Origin: Glandiceps talaboti
Lineage: Eukaryota; Hemichordata; Enteropneusta; Spengelidae
DNA: 64,000 bases
Assembly (NCBI RefSeq): GCF_964340395.1
Contig: NC_135554.1
Location: 3,015,001 to 3,079,000, forward strand
Reading direction: 5' to 3'
The notes below the pieces were generated by a model. The model was not told where the DNA came from and did no database searches. It saw only the letters and a list, made by a program, of their open reading frames with translations. This document shows positions 21,936-32,131 of this stretch, piece by piece. A program made the position numbers and the translations under genes. Within the stretch, counting starts at the first letter, position 1; every line of letters begins with the position of its first letter.

Positions 21936-23431
21936 ACCAGGGGCATGAGGCAACAATTCTGGTGAAACCCAAAAATTTACATACTTACTTCTTTATTTGT
22001 AGTTAATTTTAATAAACTCATTATACACGTCTACACATATTTGTTATTTTGGGTATGTATTTATACACTTTCTGGTCTTCAAAAAAAATGAAATATTTTT
22101 AATAATCGCAGAAAAGGTTTATATAAATATGGAAGACTCCAAAAAAGAATAAAGGAAAAGAAACTATATGGATAGATTTTGTCTGTAATGATTTAATGGA
22201 ACATATGATCGTGGTGCATGCAAAATCGTCGCTTAGTTCGCTCGTGACAGCTGACGCGTCGATGCGTGACGCGCTGCTTGCCGTGCTCGAGCTCGAGCTC
22301 GAACGCATTCCTTGCTTAAACTTATAATACAGAGGGGTGGTAGGACACGGCATCGAGCAAATTGAGCAAATTGAGCAAATGTCGAGCTCGTGCATATGGA
22401 ATTTTCAAAATCCAGTACTTTTATGGACGGTTGCAAAGATTCGAATCATTCGAGCTCGCGATCGCGAGCGCGCGACAAGACAGATAATTTATATGACCGT
22501 TGGGGGCGCTACACAATCAGTACACTCCACACATACACACGCACACACGTTACGCATGTTACGTCCCAGTCCGCCGTATTCTATTTATATTTCAGCGCGT
22601 TTCAAGTTACTGAATGTATTTTTCTGTGTATTTTAATTAGATATTAATTATTGATTCAAGATAATGAAGTAATTATAAACTTGACGGAACTTTTTGATAT
22701 TGTCTTTATTCATGTTATTCAATTGTTGATAGACACCAGAATTGTTGCCTCATGCCCTTGGTCTAACGTGTGTGCGTGTGTACGTGTGGAGTGTACTGAT
22801 TGTGTAGCGCCCCCAACGGTCATATAAATTATCTGTCTTGTCGCGCGCTCGCGATCGCGAGCTCGAATGATTCGAATCTTTGCAACCGTCCATAAAAGTA
22901 CTGGATTTTGAAAATTCCATATGCACGAGCTCGACATTTGCTCAATTTGCTCAATTTGCTCGATGCCGTGTCCTACCCCTCTGTATTATAAGTTTAAGCA
23001 AGGAATGCGTTCGAGCTCGAGCTCGAGCACGGCAAGCAGCGCGTCACGCATCGACGCGTCAGCTGTCACGAGCGAACTAAGCGACGATTTTGCATGCACC
23101 ACGATCATATGCTCCATTAAATCATTACAGACAAAATCTATCTATATAGTTTCTTTTCCTTTATTCTTTTTTGGAGTCTTCCATATTTATATTTATATAA
23201 ACCTTTTCTGCGATTATTAAAAATATTTCATTTTTTTTGAAGACCAGAAAGTGTATAAATACATACCCAAAATAACAAATATGTGTAGACGTGTATAATG
23301 AGTTTATTAAAATTAACTACAAATAAAGAAGTAAGTATGTAAATGTGACTCATAGCTAACTTGGGCCTTTATTACCTGGATATCATTATCATTTTTGGGT
23401 TTCACCAGAATTGTTGCCTCATGCCCCTGGT
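21936..23431. repeat. 1.5-kb giant hairpin (arms ~617 and ~668 bp, 211-bp spacer)
   Basis: B3 plus the start of A4 (21936-22552) is the reverse complement of A5 plus B4 (22764-23431), with very few differences apart from ~50 bp missing from B3 (the stretch around GTTAGCTATGAGTCACAT). The identical frames found on opposite strands at 22099-22395 and 22921-23220 are a direct consequence. It probably arose by duplication-inversion of a B-A pair. Confidence 0.92.
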
Positions 23432-23911
23432 TTAAGCAAGGAATACGTTTGAGCTCGAGCACGCCAAGCAGCGGAGCGCGTCAGCTGTCGCGAGCGCACT
23501 AAGCGTTGATTTTGCACCATGTCTACCTGTAGACTTTCTTTTTTCTTTATTCTTTTTTGTAGTCTTCCATATTTATATAAACTATTTTCTGCGATTATTA
23601 TAAAAAAAAATATTTCATTTTTTTAAAAGACCAGAAAGTGTACAAGTACATACATATAATATTTTTAATCATTCCATTTCTGGCCTTATACCCAAAATAA
23701 CAAATATGTATAGACGTGTATAACGAGTTTATCAAAATATACTATAAATAAAGAAGTAAGTATGTAAATGTGACTCATAGCTAACTTGGGCCTTTATTAC
23801 CTGTATGACATCATTATCATTTTCGAGTTTCACCAGAATTGTTGCCTCATGCCCCTGGTCGGATTTTACATCTTTTTATAAGGACTGACTTACAAGTTCC
23901 ATATGCATTTC

Positions 23912-24161
23912 TATGTATGTATGTATGTATGTATGTATGTATGTATGTATGTACGTATGTACGTATGTACGTATGTGTGTATGTATGTATGTATGTATGT
24001 ACGTATGTATGTATGTATGTATGTACGTATGTACGTATGTATGTATGTATGTATGTATGTATGTATGTATGTATGTATGTATGTTTTTATGTATGTATGT
24101 ATGTATGTATGTATGTATGTATGTATGTGTATGTATGTATGTGTGTGTGTATGTGTGTGTG

Positions 24162-24228
<67 letters not shown>

Positions 24229-24326
24229 ATGCATGCATGCATGCATGCATGAATGCATGCATGCATGCATGCATGCATGTATGTATGTATGTATGTATGT
24301 ATGTATGTATGTATGTATGTATGTAG
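23912..24326. repeat. (TATG)n-(CGTG)n-(CATG)n compound microsatellite
   Basis: About 415 bp of almost pure alternating pyrimidine-purine sequence: TATG with CGTATGTA variants to 24160, GTGC repeats at 24161-24227, CATG repeats to 24278, then TATG again. The only clear breaks are GTTTTTATG near 24083 and a GAATG near 24251. Long frames on both strands are artefacts. Confidence 0.98.
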
Positions 24327-24690
24327 GTAGAAGTGCATAAGGAACGACTGAAACAGTCCCGATAAATAAATGCTATCCGACGTTTCGAATCAATATACAA
24401 CAAGATGACCTGAAACCATTAATTGAATAGATGCTGCAATCATTTATGAGAAACTGGATTTGATTGTAGTGGTAAACTGGCGTACACCTGTTAGCTCGAT
24501 TCAGCTTTTGTCAGTGTATGTATTGCCCTGGGGTGTTCGGCGTGTTTCATGGTAAACCGGCATGATTGTCGTCATAATTATATACCACTGCTTTGACCTT
24601 CGTTTAATATCATTAGATTTTTACTTTAAACCAAATGCAAGGCAATAACGACGAACTTGACATTGAGTTTTTTCTTTGTAATTTTGTCGC
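24327..24690. other. Unique sequence, no gene seen
   Basis: Contains CCGACGTTTCGAATC at about 24379, similar to the GACGTTTCGGACC end of the hammerhead-like motif at 18030, followed by ACAAGATGACCTG. Possibly a remnant of a related element. Confidence 0.4.
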
Positions 24691-24714
24691 CTCCTTTGAT
24701 GGTCCTATATTACC

Positions 24715-24870
24715 AAACATTTGTCCATAAGAAGGGTACAGTAAAATGTCTGGGCCGTATAAGGAGAGAACATTAAATGTCTGGGCCGTGTAAGGAGGGT
24801 ACAGTAAAGTGTCTGGGCCGTGTAAAAAGGATACAGTACACCCTGTAAAGTGTCTGGACTGTTAAAGGGG
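24715..24870. repeat. ~33-bp tandem repeat, 4 degenerate copies
   Basis: Units around GGTACAGTAAAGTGTCTGGG then CCGTGTAAGGAG. Preceded by TTTGTCCATAAGAAGGGTAC and followed by GATCGCACAATGTCACCC. The same flanks and a related unit occur at 25930-26105. Confidence 0.85.
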
Positions 24871-24924
24871 GATGATCGCACAATGTCACCCAAGCTATGT
24901 CAACAAGCGAACTTCATTCGTGTT

Positions 24925-24926
24925 TT

Positions 24927-24995
<69 letters not shown>

Positions 24996-25122
24996 TTTGT
25001 TTGTTTGTTTGTTTGTTTGTTTGTTTGTTTTTGTTTTGTTTTTGTTTTTTGTTTTGTTTTTTGTTTTGTTTTTTGTTTGGTTGTTTTTTTTGTTTGGTTT
25101 TTTTTTTTGGGGGGGGGGGGGG
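24925..25122. repeat. (TCTG)n-(TTTG)n-T/G-rich tract ending in a G run
   Basis: About 17 TCTG repeats, then TTTG repeats, then TTTTGTTTTTTG-type sequence and a 14-base G run at 25109-25122. All three plus-strand frames are open but low complexity (Cys/Leu/Ser, Phe-rich). Confidence 0.97.
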
Positions 25123-25257
25123 TCCAGGCGTCAGTACGATTGCTGAAGTTCATTTTCGCACTTCTAACCAAGTTTGGTAAAATTTCAGGCGTTCAATGAT
25201 AAAAGCTTCTGTATTTACTACTGAGATAAAAATGGACTTCTATACACAGTGTTGGGT

Positions 25258-25660
25258 TTACAGTTGTCTTTTGACTTTGATTTATTTATTTATTTGAGAT
25301 GTCTACAGGATTACCCCATTTACAGACACTCTGAAATTGGAAAGACTAAAATGCATACAATATTTACAAAACTAGTAAAACTAGAAATAAAATAAATTAA
25401 AAGAAGATAAAATTACCGAAATTGCGTAAAGTTCAAACATCAACTATTTCATTTAGGACATCTTTTCTAGAAGTACTGAGACTTGAAAACATGTCAGTGT
25501 TTTGTAAGGTATTGATAAAATTGAAGGTCCTTGGTAAAAACGAGTTTTCCTTTGAGTAGAATTAAAACGTGCCATTTTAAATGTGTAGTGGGAACGGAGA
25601 TTGATTTAAACTTTTGGTAATTTTATCTTTGTTTTTTTTTATTAGTTTGGTAAATATGGA
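25258..25660 (-). mobile_element. 3' fragment of a non-LTR retrotransposon (probable)
   Basis: Read on the minus strand, the segment ends in an (AAAT)n tail (complement of TTTATTTATTTATTTGAG at 25277-25297). It has a broken frame with NSFLPRTFNFINTLQN and LSTSRKDVLNEIVDV, reminiscent of the very end of CR1/L2-type ORF2 proteins. Frames shift more than once. The assignment rests on tail plus composition, not on catalytic motifs. Confidence 0.4.
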
Positions 25661-25929
25661 ATGTATTTGAGTCTAAAGTTCCGAGTGTTGTAAACGTGGT
25701 ATAAATAAATAATTCAATAAATAATGTGTTTAAATCATCCCAGTAAACAGGTTCATAAGGTCATGTTTACCATCATGTTTTTACATTGCATCGATCGTAG
25801 TGGTGTGACTGCTACAGTTTTCATCATGGTGTACATCATACATAAACGTGCCACACTGTGATGTCGTACTTGTCAATGTTCGTTTAGGAGTGTCCTAAAC
25901 GAACTATATTTGTTTATTGATGAGTTTGT

Positions 25930-26105
25930 GCGACATTGTGGGCTCGTCCCTAAGAAGGGCACCGTAAGGAGTCTGCTGGGTGGTGTAAGGAGGGCACAAA
26001 TTGTCGTGGGTGGTGTAAGGGTACCGTAATGTGTCTGCTGGGTGGTGTAAGGAAGAGACAGTAAAGTGTATGGGTGGTGTAAGGGTACCGTAATGTGTCA
26101 CCATG
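25930..26105. repeat. Tandem repeat related to the 24.7-kb array
   Basis: Units GGTACCGTAATGTGTCTGCT then GGGTGGTGTAAGGA, four to five degenerate copies, preceded by GCGACATTGTGGGCTCGTCC and CTAAGAAGGGCACCGTAA. The resemblance to 24715-24870 (AAGAAGGGTACAGTAA, GTGTAAGGAGGG, GTGTCTG) suggests paralogous copies of one element about 1.2 kb apart. Confidence 0.75.
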
Positions 26106-26618
26106 CATAATATTCTTCTATAAAAGTAGTCTGTCGATAACAAATGTTTGTCCACGTGTTGTGTTTGATTCGTTCACATGCGCCGTTACAAGTTTTCGGT
26201 AAAGAATATTAAATTACATTCAAGTTTTTTACGATTCAAAATGAAAATTCTGAAACATCGTACATGACGTAACTGAATTCAGACAATTCAAGATATTTGT
26301 ATATCGTATACTGTTGTGTTTTCTCTAGTTTCTTTTTCCGTGACACGATGGATTGTATTTGTGATGAAGTTCCTTTGTGGAATAAACCACTGTGTACTAG
26401 AAAGAGTCCCATTGGTGAATATTTTCGTTTTGCGGGTATCAACGCGCACCCTCGAACATGCAAGTGCAATCGCTAATATGCATCGATAATATATTATCAA
26501 AACACGCATCAACGTTCTCTCGTAAAGTGCATAGGATCATGAGTATTTCACCGAGAGCGATATATGAAGTTAAGGCGCCAGGGACACCTGCCCGCCGGCT
26601 CACACTCGCGGCGGCCTG

Positions 26619-26670
26619 ATTGGACTTTTGTATAAAAAGCCCCGCCTTCTGAATTCCTTCGGACACTACA
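26619..26670 (+). promoter_or_regulatory. Core promoter with inverted CCAAT box and TATA box
   Basis: ATTGG (CCAAT in reverse) at 26619-26623 lies 8 bp before TATAAAAA at 26631-26638, flanked by GC-rich DNA (GCCCGCCGGCTCACACTCGC upstream, GCCCCGCC downstream). A start site would be expected about 30 bp on, near TTCGGACACTACAG at 26658-26671. This is the clearest textbook promoter in the window. Confidence 0.6.
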
Positions 26671-26710
26671 GTTTCAAGTCCCCCTATAACTTACGTTATA
26701 GCATGGAACA

Positions 26711-26922
26711 ATGCTGTACGATTGCAGGCCCTCCGGCTTGGCCACAAAACGAATAATAAAGACCTGTGAACACATACAAACACTGGTTATGGCAGCTGCA
26801 TTCACTACAAATGGTATGAACGCTTCTAGTCCAAAACTAGTCGATCATCCTCAGTCGCGGCAACGTCGATTCTTCAACTATCTTGAGACGTTTGATTATT
26901 CAACCCGGTGTACCCTGTCAGA
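26711..26922 (+). CDS. Unrecognised small protein, candidate exon 1
   Basis: The ATG at 26711 (A at -3) is about 45 bp from the expected start site of the TATA promoter. It opens a frame beginning MLYDCRPSGLATKR and including MAAAFTTNGMNASSPKL and RRFFNYLETFDYSTRC. A short competing upstream frame starts at ATG 26703 (17 codons). The frame runs to a stop at 26947. A possible donor GTACGT at 26923 (after TCAGA) leaves phase 2, which fits the phase of the candidate terminal exon at 27898; joined, they give about 117 residues. An alternative is a single-exon 78-residue protein, or non-coding RNA. I recognise no domain or signal peptide. The intron pairing is inference. Confidence 0.33.
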
Positions 26923-27336
26923 GTACGTCGTCCACATTTCTGGTTGAGTAAATCATTTACAGACAAACAGTAGTTTGGAGATTTGCTGCCAAGTATATCC
27001 ACCATAAATCATTTGTCTTGGTGGCCGGTGTTTCTAAAAATAACAACACCGGCTTCCCTGTATACTGGCGTGTGGTGTAAACTCAATGGTGTCATTACAC
27101 ACAAACAAGACAGATTTAAAAATAAAAACCCAAACAACCCTTCCATTGTCGGGATTTCTGTTCCGTTTTCAGCTTGTCCTCTTGAATACAAAAAATGAGA
27201 AACTCGTACAGTTTCAAAAATGTTTCCAAATTACTGTATGTTCGACTGCAGGCTAGTGTTTTAAACACGATCGTATCGCATAACTTTCCATCAATGTAGA
27301 AATTATAACTTTGCCAACTTTGCTGTGTGTAAATGT

Positions 27337-27556
27337 TATACATACACAAACAAACAAACAAACAAACAAACAAACAAACAAACAAACACATACATACATA
27401 CATACATACATACATACATACATACATACATACATACATACATACATACATACATGCATACATGCATGCATACATGCATGCATGCATGCATGCATGCATG
27501 TATGGATGGCAGGCAGGCAGGCAGGCAGACGGACAGACAGACAGACAGACAGCTCG

Positions 27557-27604
<48 letters not shown>

Positions 27605-27616
27605 TGCATGCATGCA
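27337..27616. repeat. Compound microsatellite (CAAA)n-(CATA)n-(CATG)n-(GCAG)n-(CAGA)n
   Basis: Five successive tetranucleotide blocks: CAAA to ~27387, CATA to ~27455, CATG to ~27502, GGCAGGCAGGCAG around 27510, then CAGA (broken by CTCG at 27553) to 27603, and a short CATG block. It lies in the putative intron of the small gene. Frames on both strands are artefacts. Confidence 0.97.
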
Positions 27617-27704
27617 TGTATTTCATTGAAGGTGAGCTTGTTCGGGATAAGCCAATTGCCAGTTTGATTCGTCATCCGCTTCTTTTTTCTTGGTGTGTTA
27701 CTCT

Positions 27705-27711
27705 TTTCTTT

Positions 27712-27763
<52 letters not shown>

Positions 27764-27812
27764 TTCTTTTCTTTTCTTTTCTTTTCTTTCTTTTCTTTTC
27801 TTTTCTCTTCTT
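27705..27812. repeat. (CTTT)n/(CTTTT)n pyrimidine tract
   Basis: About 100 bp of pure pyrimidine on the plus strand: CTTT repeats to ~27763, CTTTT repeats to ~27810. Continues as T-rich sequence. It lies ~85 bp before the candidate acceptor at 27897. Confidence 0.97.
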
Positions 27813-27897
27813 TTTTTGGTCCGTTGCACTTTTTCTTTTTGTTATGGTCAGCCATATTGTTTTTGTCTTCTGAAAGAATATCAAAACATTGTTTTAG

Positions 27898-28036
27898 CGG
27901 TAATGAGCACAATACGACACAGACTGTGTACATTGTCCCAGGGAAGCCGAATGAAGGACTGTCATCTGATGACAATTCACTTCTAAGATATGATGAAGAG
28001 AGCTGGTTCAACGTACCACTCACACGGTTGAAATAA
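27898..28036 (+). CDS. Candidate terminal exon of an unrecognised gene
   Basis: Acceptor CATTGTTTTAG (AG at 27896-27897); one base, then GNEHNTTQTVYIVPGKPNEG, LSSDDNSLLRYDEESWFNVP, LTRLK and TAA at 28034-28036. The non-repetitive, acidic, hydrophilic sequence looks like the end of a real protein, for instance a cytoplasmic tail. It is followed by a 160-bp 3'UTR with AATAAA at 28196. Its incoming phase (2) matches the possible donor at 26922. If the upstream partner is wrong, it may belong to a gene whose other exons I cannot see. No family recognised. Confidence 0.4.
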
Positions 28037-28195
28037 TGGAAATACTGAAAGAGTGTTACACTTTATTAGACACGGTATTGTAAATAGTGTTAGGCATCGA
28101 TCTGAAACGTCAGACTCGGTTTGGATTGTATGTCGTCGTTTCGCATCGTTATGTTGGTGATAAGTACAACTTGTATAAAGGAAACTCAAGTTAGA

Positions 28196-28201
28196 AATAA
28201 A
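28196..28201 (+). terminator. Poly(A) signal AATAAA
   Basis: Lies 160 bp after the TAA at 28036, in AT-rich sequence. Supports a plus-strand transcript ending near 28215-28225. Confidence 0.5.
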
Positions 28202-28650
28202 GTTATATGTAAATAAGACTTATGAAAGTAGGTTACAGTTCAAAGCAATTAATTTTGTAAACATGCACCAGATGCAGCAAACGAAGCAGTTCGTGCATCA
28301 AGTTGTCCTGACACAATTTTTCAGTGGAAGGAGAAAATGCAACATTCACTGTCCATTGAGCAAAACTTGTATTTCAACAAACTGGGTAAGGGGAGAAGGG
28401 AAAGTTATCGACACTGCAGACAGCATTTGAGCATTATTAAATTTAGAGTGTCATTTGGGACGAGAAGATGAAGAAGACTGATGTGGAGAGGGCAGTGGGA
28501 ATTATGGAGATGGGGAGAAAGGTACATACACATATGTCTGCGTATAGTGGGCAGTGAACATGTTGGTCCAATAAGAAAGCATGTCATGAAATGTTGCAGT
28601 GGGAGGGCACGTGCTTACAGCTTTCACTTTCTCCGTTATATCGTCATCAT
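28202..28650. other. Unique intergenic sequence, no gene seen
   Basis: Contains no repeats or frames I can support. It is bounded on the right by the SINE. Confidence 0.5.
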
Positions 28651-28882
28651 TGTCGGTGGCCGAGCGGTTAGCTCGTACGCCTCTTACCTCTGCAGTCTGT
28701 GTCGGCTGGGTTTGATTAAATTTACCACGCTGTATTAAGTATGAAGAGTGTCGTTCAGTTTGACTCTACCTAACAACGCAGGGTTTCCCCGGGTACTCTG
28801 GTTTCCTCCTGCACTAACACCGAACTTTCCTCCTGTTATTGGGCATTGCCTGTTGGATGGTTAATAAATAAATAAATAAATC
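28651..28882 (+). mobile_element. tRNA-derived SINE with (AAAT)n tail
   Basis: Head GTCGGTGGCCGAGCGGTTAG matches a tRNA A box (TGGCCGAGCGG, the type found in Leu/Ser tRNAs). The B box is decayed (CTGGGTTTGATTAAA). The body has GAAGAGTGTCGTTCAGTTTG and ACTCTACC; the end is TAATAAATAAATAAATAAAT. A sister copy at 42484 keeps the B box. Not a functional tRNA gene. Confidence 0.85.
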
Positions 28883-30773
28883 AGTTAAAAGTGTGACACT
28901 GTCAACATAGTTTATTAACTAAATTTTTGCTTTTTCGAATAAATTCAGTAAATTGACTCGTTGGTTACACCTGATGTATGGTAAAGTTGTGTAGTATAGT
29001 AAATATTGTAACAGTACAATAAAGAGTCCAATGTTCTGCAAAGACAATACATTGCCCTACAGACTTAGTGGACTAAAACAGTAAAGTACGTGTATGACGG
29101 ACCAAAAAGAAAAGAAAAGCATGACCAACCAAACCCAACCCCACCCCACCCCACCCCACCCCACCCCACCCCACCCCCACCCGACCCCGAGAAAAGTATA
29201 ACATGTCAAAAAGAGAAAAAGATGCCAGTGTGAGGGGCCAAATGAGAAAAAAAATTGTGAACATAACACCACTCCACCTCACCTTACTACCACCATACAC
29301 TTCCATACTGGGGAAACATGTTGGTATGGGTGGGGGTGGGGGAGGGGTGGGGAGAGGTATGACATCATCTGTCCTATGTGATTTAATTTTAGCAATGATC
29401 TAATAATGTTATACATTTACATGTATTATATTATATCAAATATAAAGGTGTTATGGTTCCCATGTGTGGGTAAGAAATATAAACAACCATGCAATATGTG
29501 CTAGTAGTGCGTGATTAAAATGTTACAGTAGAGTAGTGTAGAGATGAAGTGAAAACGTGCTCTATCTTGAAAGTTTTTGTGGTCAAAATGTGCGTGCGGT
29601 AGGACGCATCTGAAACGAACGATTACACTGGGGACGGTGCAGCTGCTATGGCGTGGCAGAAAGGACGTTGAACGACTGGTACTTCATAGAAAAGGAGAAA
29701 GTAAACAGCGAGAGAAACAATTGACAAGCAGTGTCGATGTCAATGGTGTTTGTTGAAGCTATTGTTGGTGAATTCAGTTGATTGAATTGAAACGAGTACA
29801 AGCGTGGATGACCAAATTACACAGTAATTATAAGTGGAGACACACGACGAATTTGTCAGTTTGTTAGTACATAGGTCGCATACAGAAGTCAGAAAACACG
29901 TGTTCTCTTAGAAAGGGCAAATAAACAACCGAAAATCAAGGAGAGACATATATGGAAATGTGTTCAATAAATATCCGAAACACAGACGGCTATTAATGGG
30001 GTTATAAGCAATAATTTACAAATGATTGTTCTTTCGTTATCGGGGTAATAATATGAACGAACTTACAACTAATTCAATCAAATACTTGATATAACCAGAT
30101 TTAAACTGAATGCCTCCCGTAAATGCGAAATCATAGATTTATGGGCCTACACATATTGTTAGAATACAAAATTCTAAACTATAGCTATTATACATGATGT
30201 ACCACTTAATTGGAAAATTAATTATATGAAACTCAATGAAATTTGAAGCTTGACTAGTTAACATATTGCCTTGATTATGCAAATTAACCATATAGATTAT
30301 AAGTTACAATGTCAAGCTTTAAATGACACATGCACTTCTTTACCATCGACCATTAATACATAACAAAATTATCTGAAATTTGAAATTTGCATTCTTAAGA
30401 AATAGCCAAACTACCGAAAATCATTAAATATGCAAATTAGTCAAAACATTTAAAACTAAATCTGGTTTTAAAGAGATGCAACAAAAATTTGAAAGTCGAT
30501 ATCATCCGCAGACAATAATTTCTTTAATACCAGTAAGGTTCTCATACATGTAAAATACAGCATTGATACGTCCCTGAAAGGATAATGAGTAACGGGTACC
30601 TTTGCCTATAACATCACGTGACTACATTTTGCAGTAAGTCATTTTGCTGGATCTAACTAAACGTTAGTCTTTCAGTCACGTCTATTCTAGACTACTTTCT
30701 CGACACGACTTGAACAATTGAACAACATTTGACATCGTCTAGATAATTGTTGACTGTTAGGACCAGTATGTAA
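28883..30773. other. Intergenic, mostly unique
   Basis: Holds a (CCCCA)n tract at about 29137-29184 and a G-rich stretch at 29325-29352. From 30110 to 30450 there are degenerate phrases TTATGCAAATTAACC and ATATGCAAATTAGTC similar to the interspersed families at 15-17 kb and 35.7-36.3 kb. No supported coding frame. Confidence 0.5.
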
Positions 30774-30775
30774 CT

Positions 30776-32131
30776 AAATTGAATTGAATTGAATTGTTTA
30801 TTCACCAGATACAAAACAGGATAACATTTTTATGTACATTTCAAAAAGGAGGTTGATGGGATAATATATCTGGTGAGGGCCACAGAAATAGTTCGATCTG
30901 AACTAGTCTAGTCTGTGACCCTGATAAAATATATATACAGGGGGAAAATGCAAGTCTGTAACTGTGCAACAAAAAAGAAAGAAAATAAAGAAAAGGGATA
31001 TCTACAAATACGATACAATAATTGTACAAAATATTTACATGTCTCATAATAATTTAAATAAAATGTATACTAATAAGAGAAAAAAATAAGTACATGTCAT
31101 GTGTTTTCTATGAATTACTCAGGTGAGCCTTTAAAGTTGATTTGAATCTGTTCGTATCAGTGATATCTTTAATGTGACTTGGTAATAAATTCCAGTGATG
31201 AGTGGCTGCATATCTTATACTGTGTTTACTTTGTGTTAGGTTAACTTTGGGTACGTAGAAATTGTGATGTGTAGCGGAACGAGTAGAATAGGAATGTGAA
31301 ATTGTATCCAAATAGCGGTTTACATCATGGGCAAAGTGATTGTGTAACAAATCAAAAGTAAAGAGGCAGGTGTGAAATACACAAAGTTTATGAATTGGTA
31401 AAATATGTAGCTGTTTGAATAGAGGGTCAGTATGGGCACGAAAGTCAGAGAAAGTGATAAGACGTGTAAATTTCTTTTGTAGTAAATATATTGGTTCCAA
31501 GAAAGAAGTGTAAGTATTGCCCCAGATTTCGACACAGTAGCTTATGTGTGGAAGAATTAGCGAGTTGTACAATAACAGAAGAATAGATTTCGGAATAAAG
31601 TGTCGGAGTAGTGAAATAAGTCCGACCTTTGGGGCAATAGATTTGACAACTTTTTGGATGTGGGAATTCGAGTTAAAATTGATGTCAAGAGAAACTCCAA
31701 GATACGTTGTCGAGGAGACCTGTTCAATTCACTTCCATCGATTCCCAAACTACCCTCTACGTTCACAGGTTTACTGGGTGTTTTAATGACCATGTAATTA
31801 GTTTTTTTCAACATTGACTGTTAGTTTGTTTGCTAAACATGTACACCAGTCACAAACCTTCTGAAAATCTACATTTATGTGGGTAAGATTAATATCCTTT
31901 CCTTCGATAGATTTGAATAAGTTGGTGTCATCTACGAAAAGTCGAAACTGGAAGGAGTTGGTAGAATTTGCTATGTCGTTGGTATATATTAAGCATAGAA
32001 TGGGGCCAAGATTCTATCCTTGTGGGACGCCACACTGAAGGTGTTTATAGGGGATGATATATTGTCAATGGCAACGTATTGCTGTCGGTTTGCAAGATAA
32101 TTTTTAAAGCAATGTAGCAAAGTTGTTAACT
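30776..32131 (-). pseudogene. CR1/L2-like retrotransposon, decayed reverse transcriptase
   Basis: Minus strand, 5'-truncated. It reads in order GVPQG (32031-32017, followed at once by a TAG), then FVDDT (31938-31924, the catalytic YADD position with V), then SLGIDGSELN, and finally an intact 154-codon frame 31572-31108. That frame starts MYNSLILPHISYCVEIWGNT and ends with NLLPSHIKDITDTNRFKSTL, typical of the RT C terminus in the Jockey/CR1 group. It stops in the 3' region, ending in repeated CAATT (complement of 30776-30798), the microsatellite-like tail such elements carry. At least one stop and frameshifts make it non-functional. Confidence 0.82.

Larger units (their letters stand above)
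19418..23859. mobile_element. 4.4-kb nest of inverted A- and B-type MITE units
   Basis: All unit ends carry a shared terminal sequence, ACCAGGGGCATGAGGCAACA (or CCAAGGGCATGAGG) then ATTCTGGTG. B units continue GAAACCC and hold ATAATCGCAGAAAA and GACAGCTGACGCG; A units continue TCTATCAACAATTG and hold GGGGGCGCTACACAATC and CGATCGCGAGCTCGAA. In order: B1 19418-19830 (+), A1 19877-20295 (+), B2 20296-20740 (+), a unique insert, A2 21268-21704 (-), A3 21709-21935 (+, truncated), B3 21936-22345 (+), A4 22345-22762 (-), A5 22763-22975 (+, truncated), B4 22975-23431 (-), B5 23432-23859 (-). B1 and B5 mirror each other as outer ends. No transposase frame is visible; non-autonomous. Confidence 0.88.

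Noticed and set aside
22099-23220. Two 98-99 residue frames on opposite strands with the same sequence, suggesting a conserved protein
   Set aside because: The identity comes from the inverted duplication of the B units; the frames are low in conserved features and open by chance.
23839-24403. Cys/Tyr/Val and His/Thr frames of 119-175 residues
   Set aside because: Translation of tetranucleotide microsatellites; open on both strands in several frames.
27253-28023. 256-residue minus-strand frame rich in Lys/Glu
   Set aside because: It is (CTTT)n and (CATA)n/(CAGA)n sequence read backwards; its non-repetitive start is the antisense of the better-supported plus-strand terminal exon at 27898-28036.
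28655-28675. Possible tRNA gene from the GGCCGAGCGGTTAG box (also at 42484)
   Set aside because: The B box is decayed at 28.7 kb; at 42.5 kb it is intact but the sequence runs into a shared SINE body and tail, so both are SINE heads, not tRNA genes.
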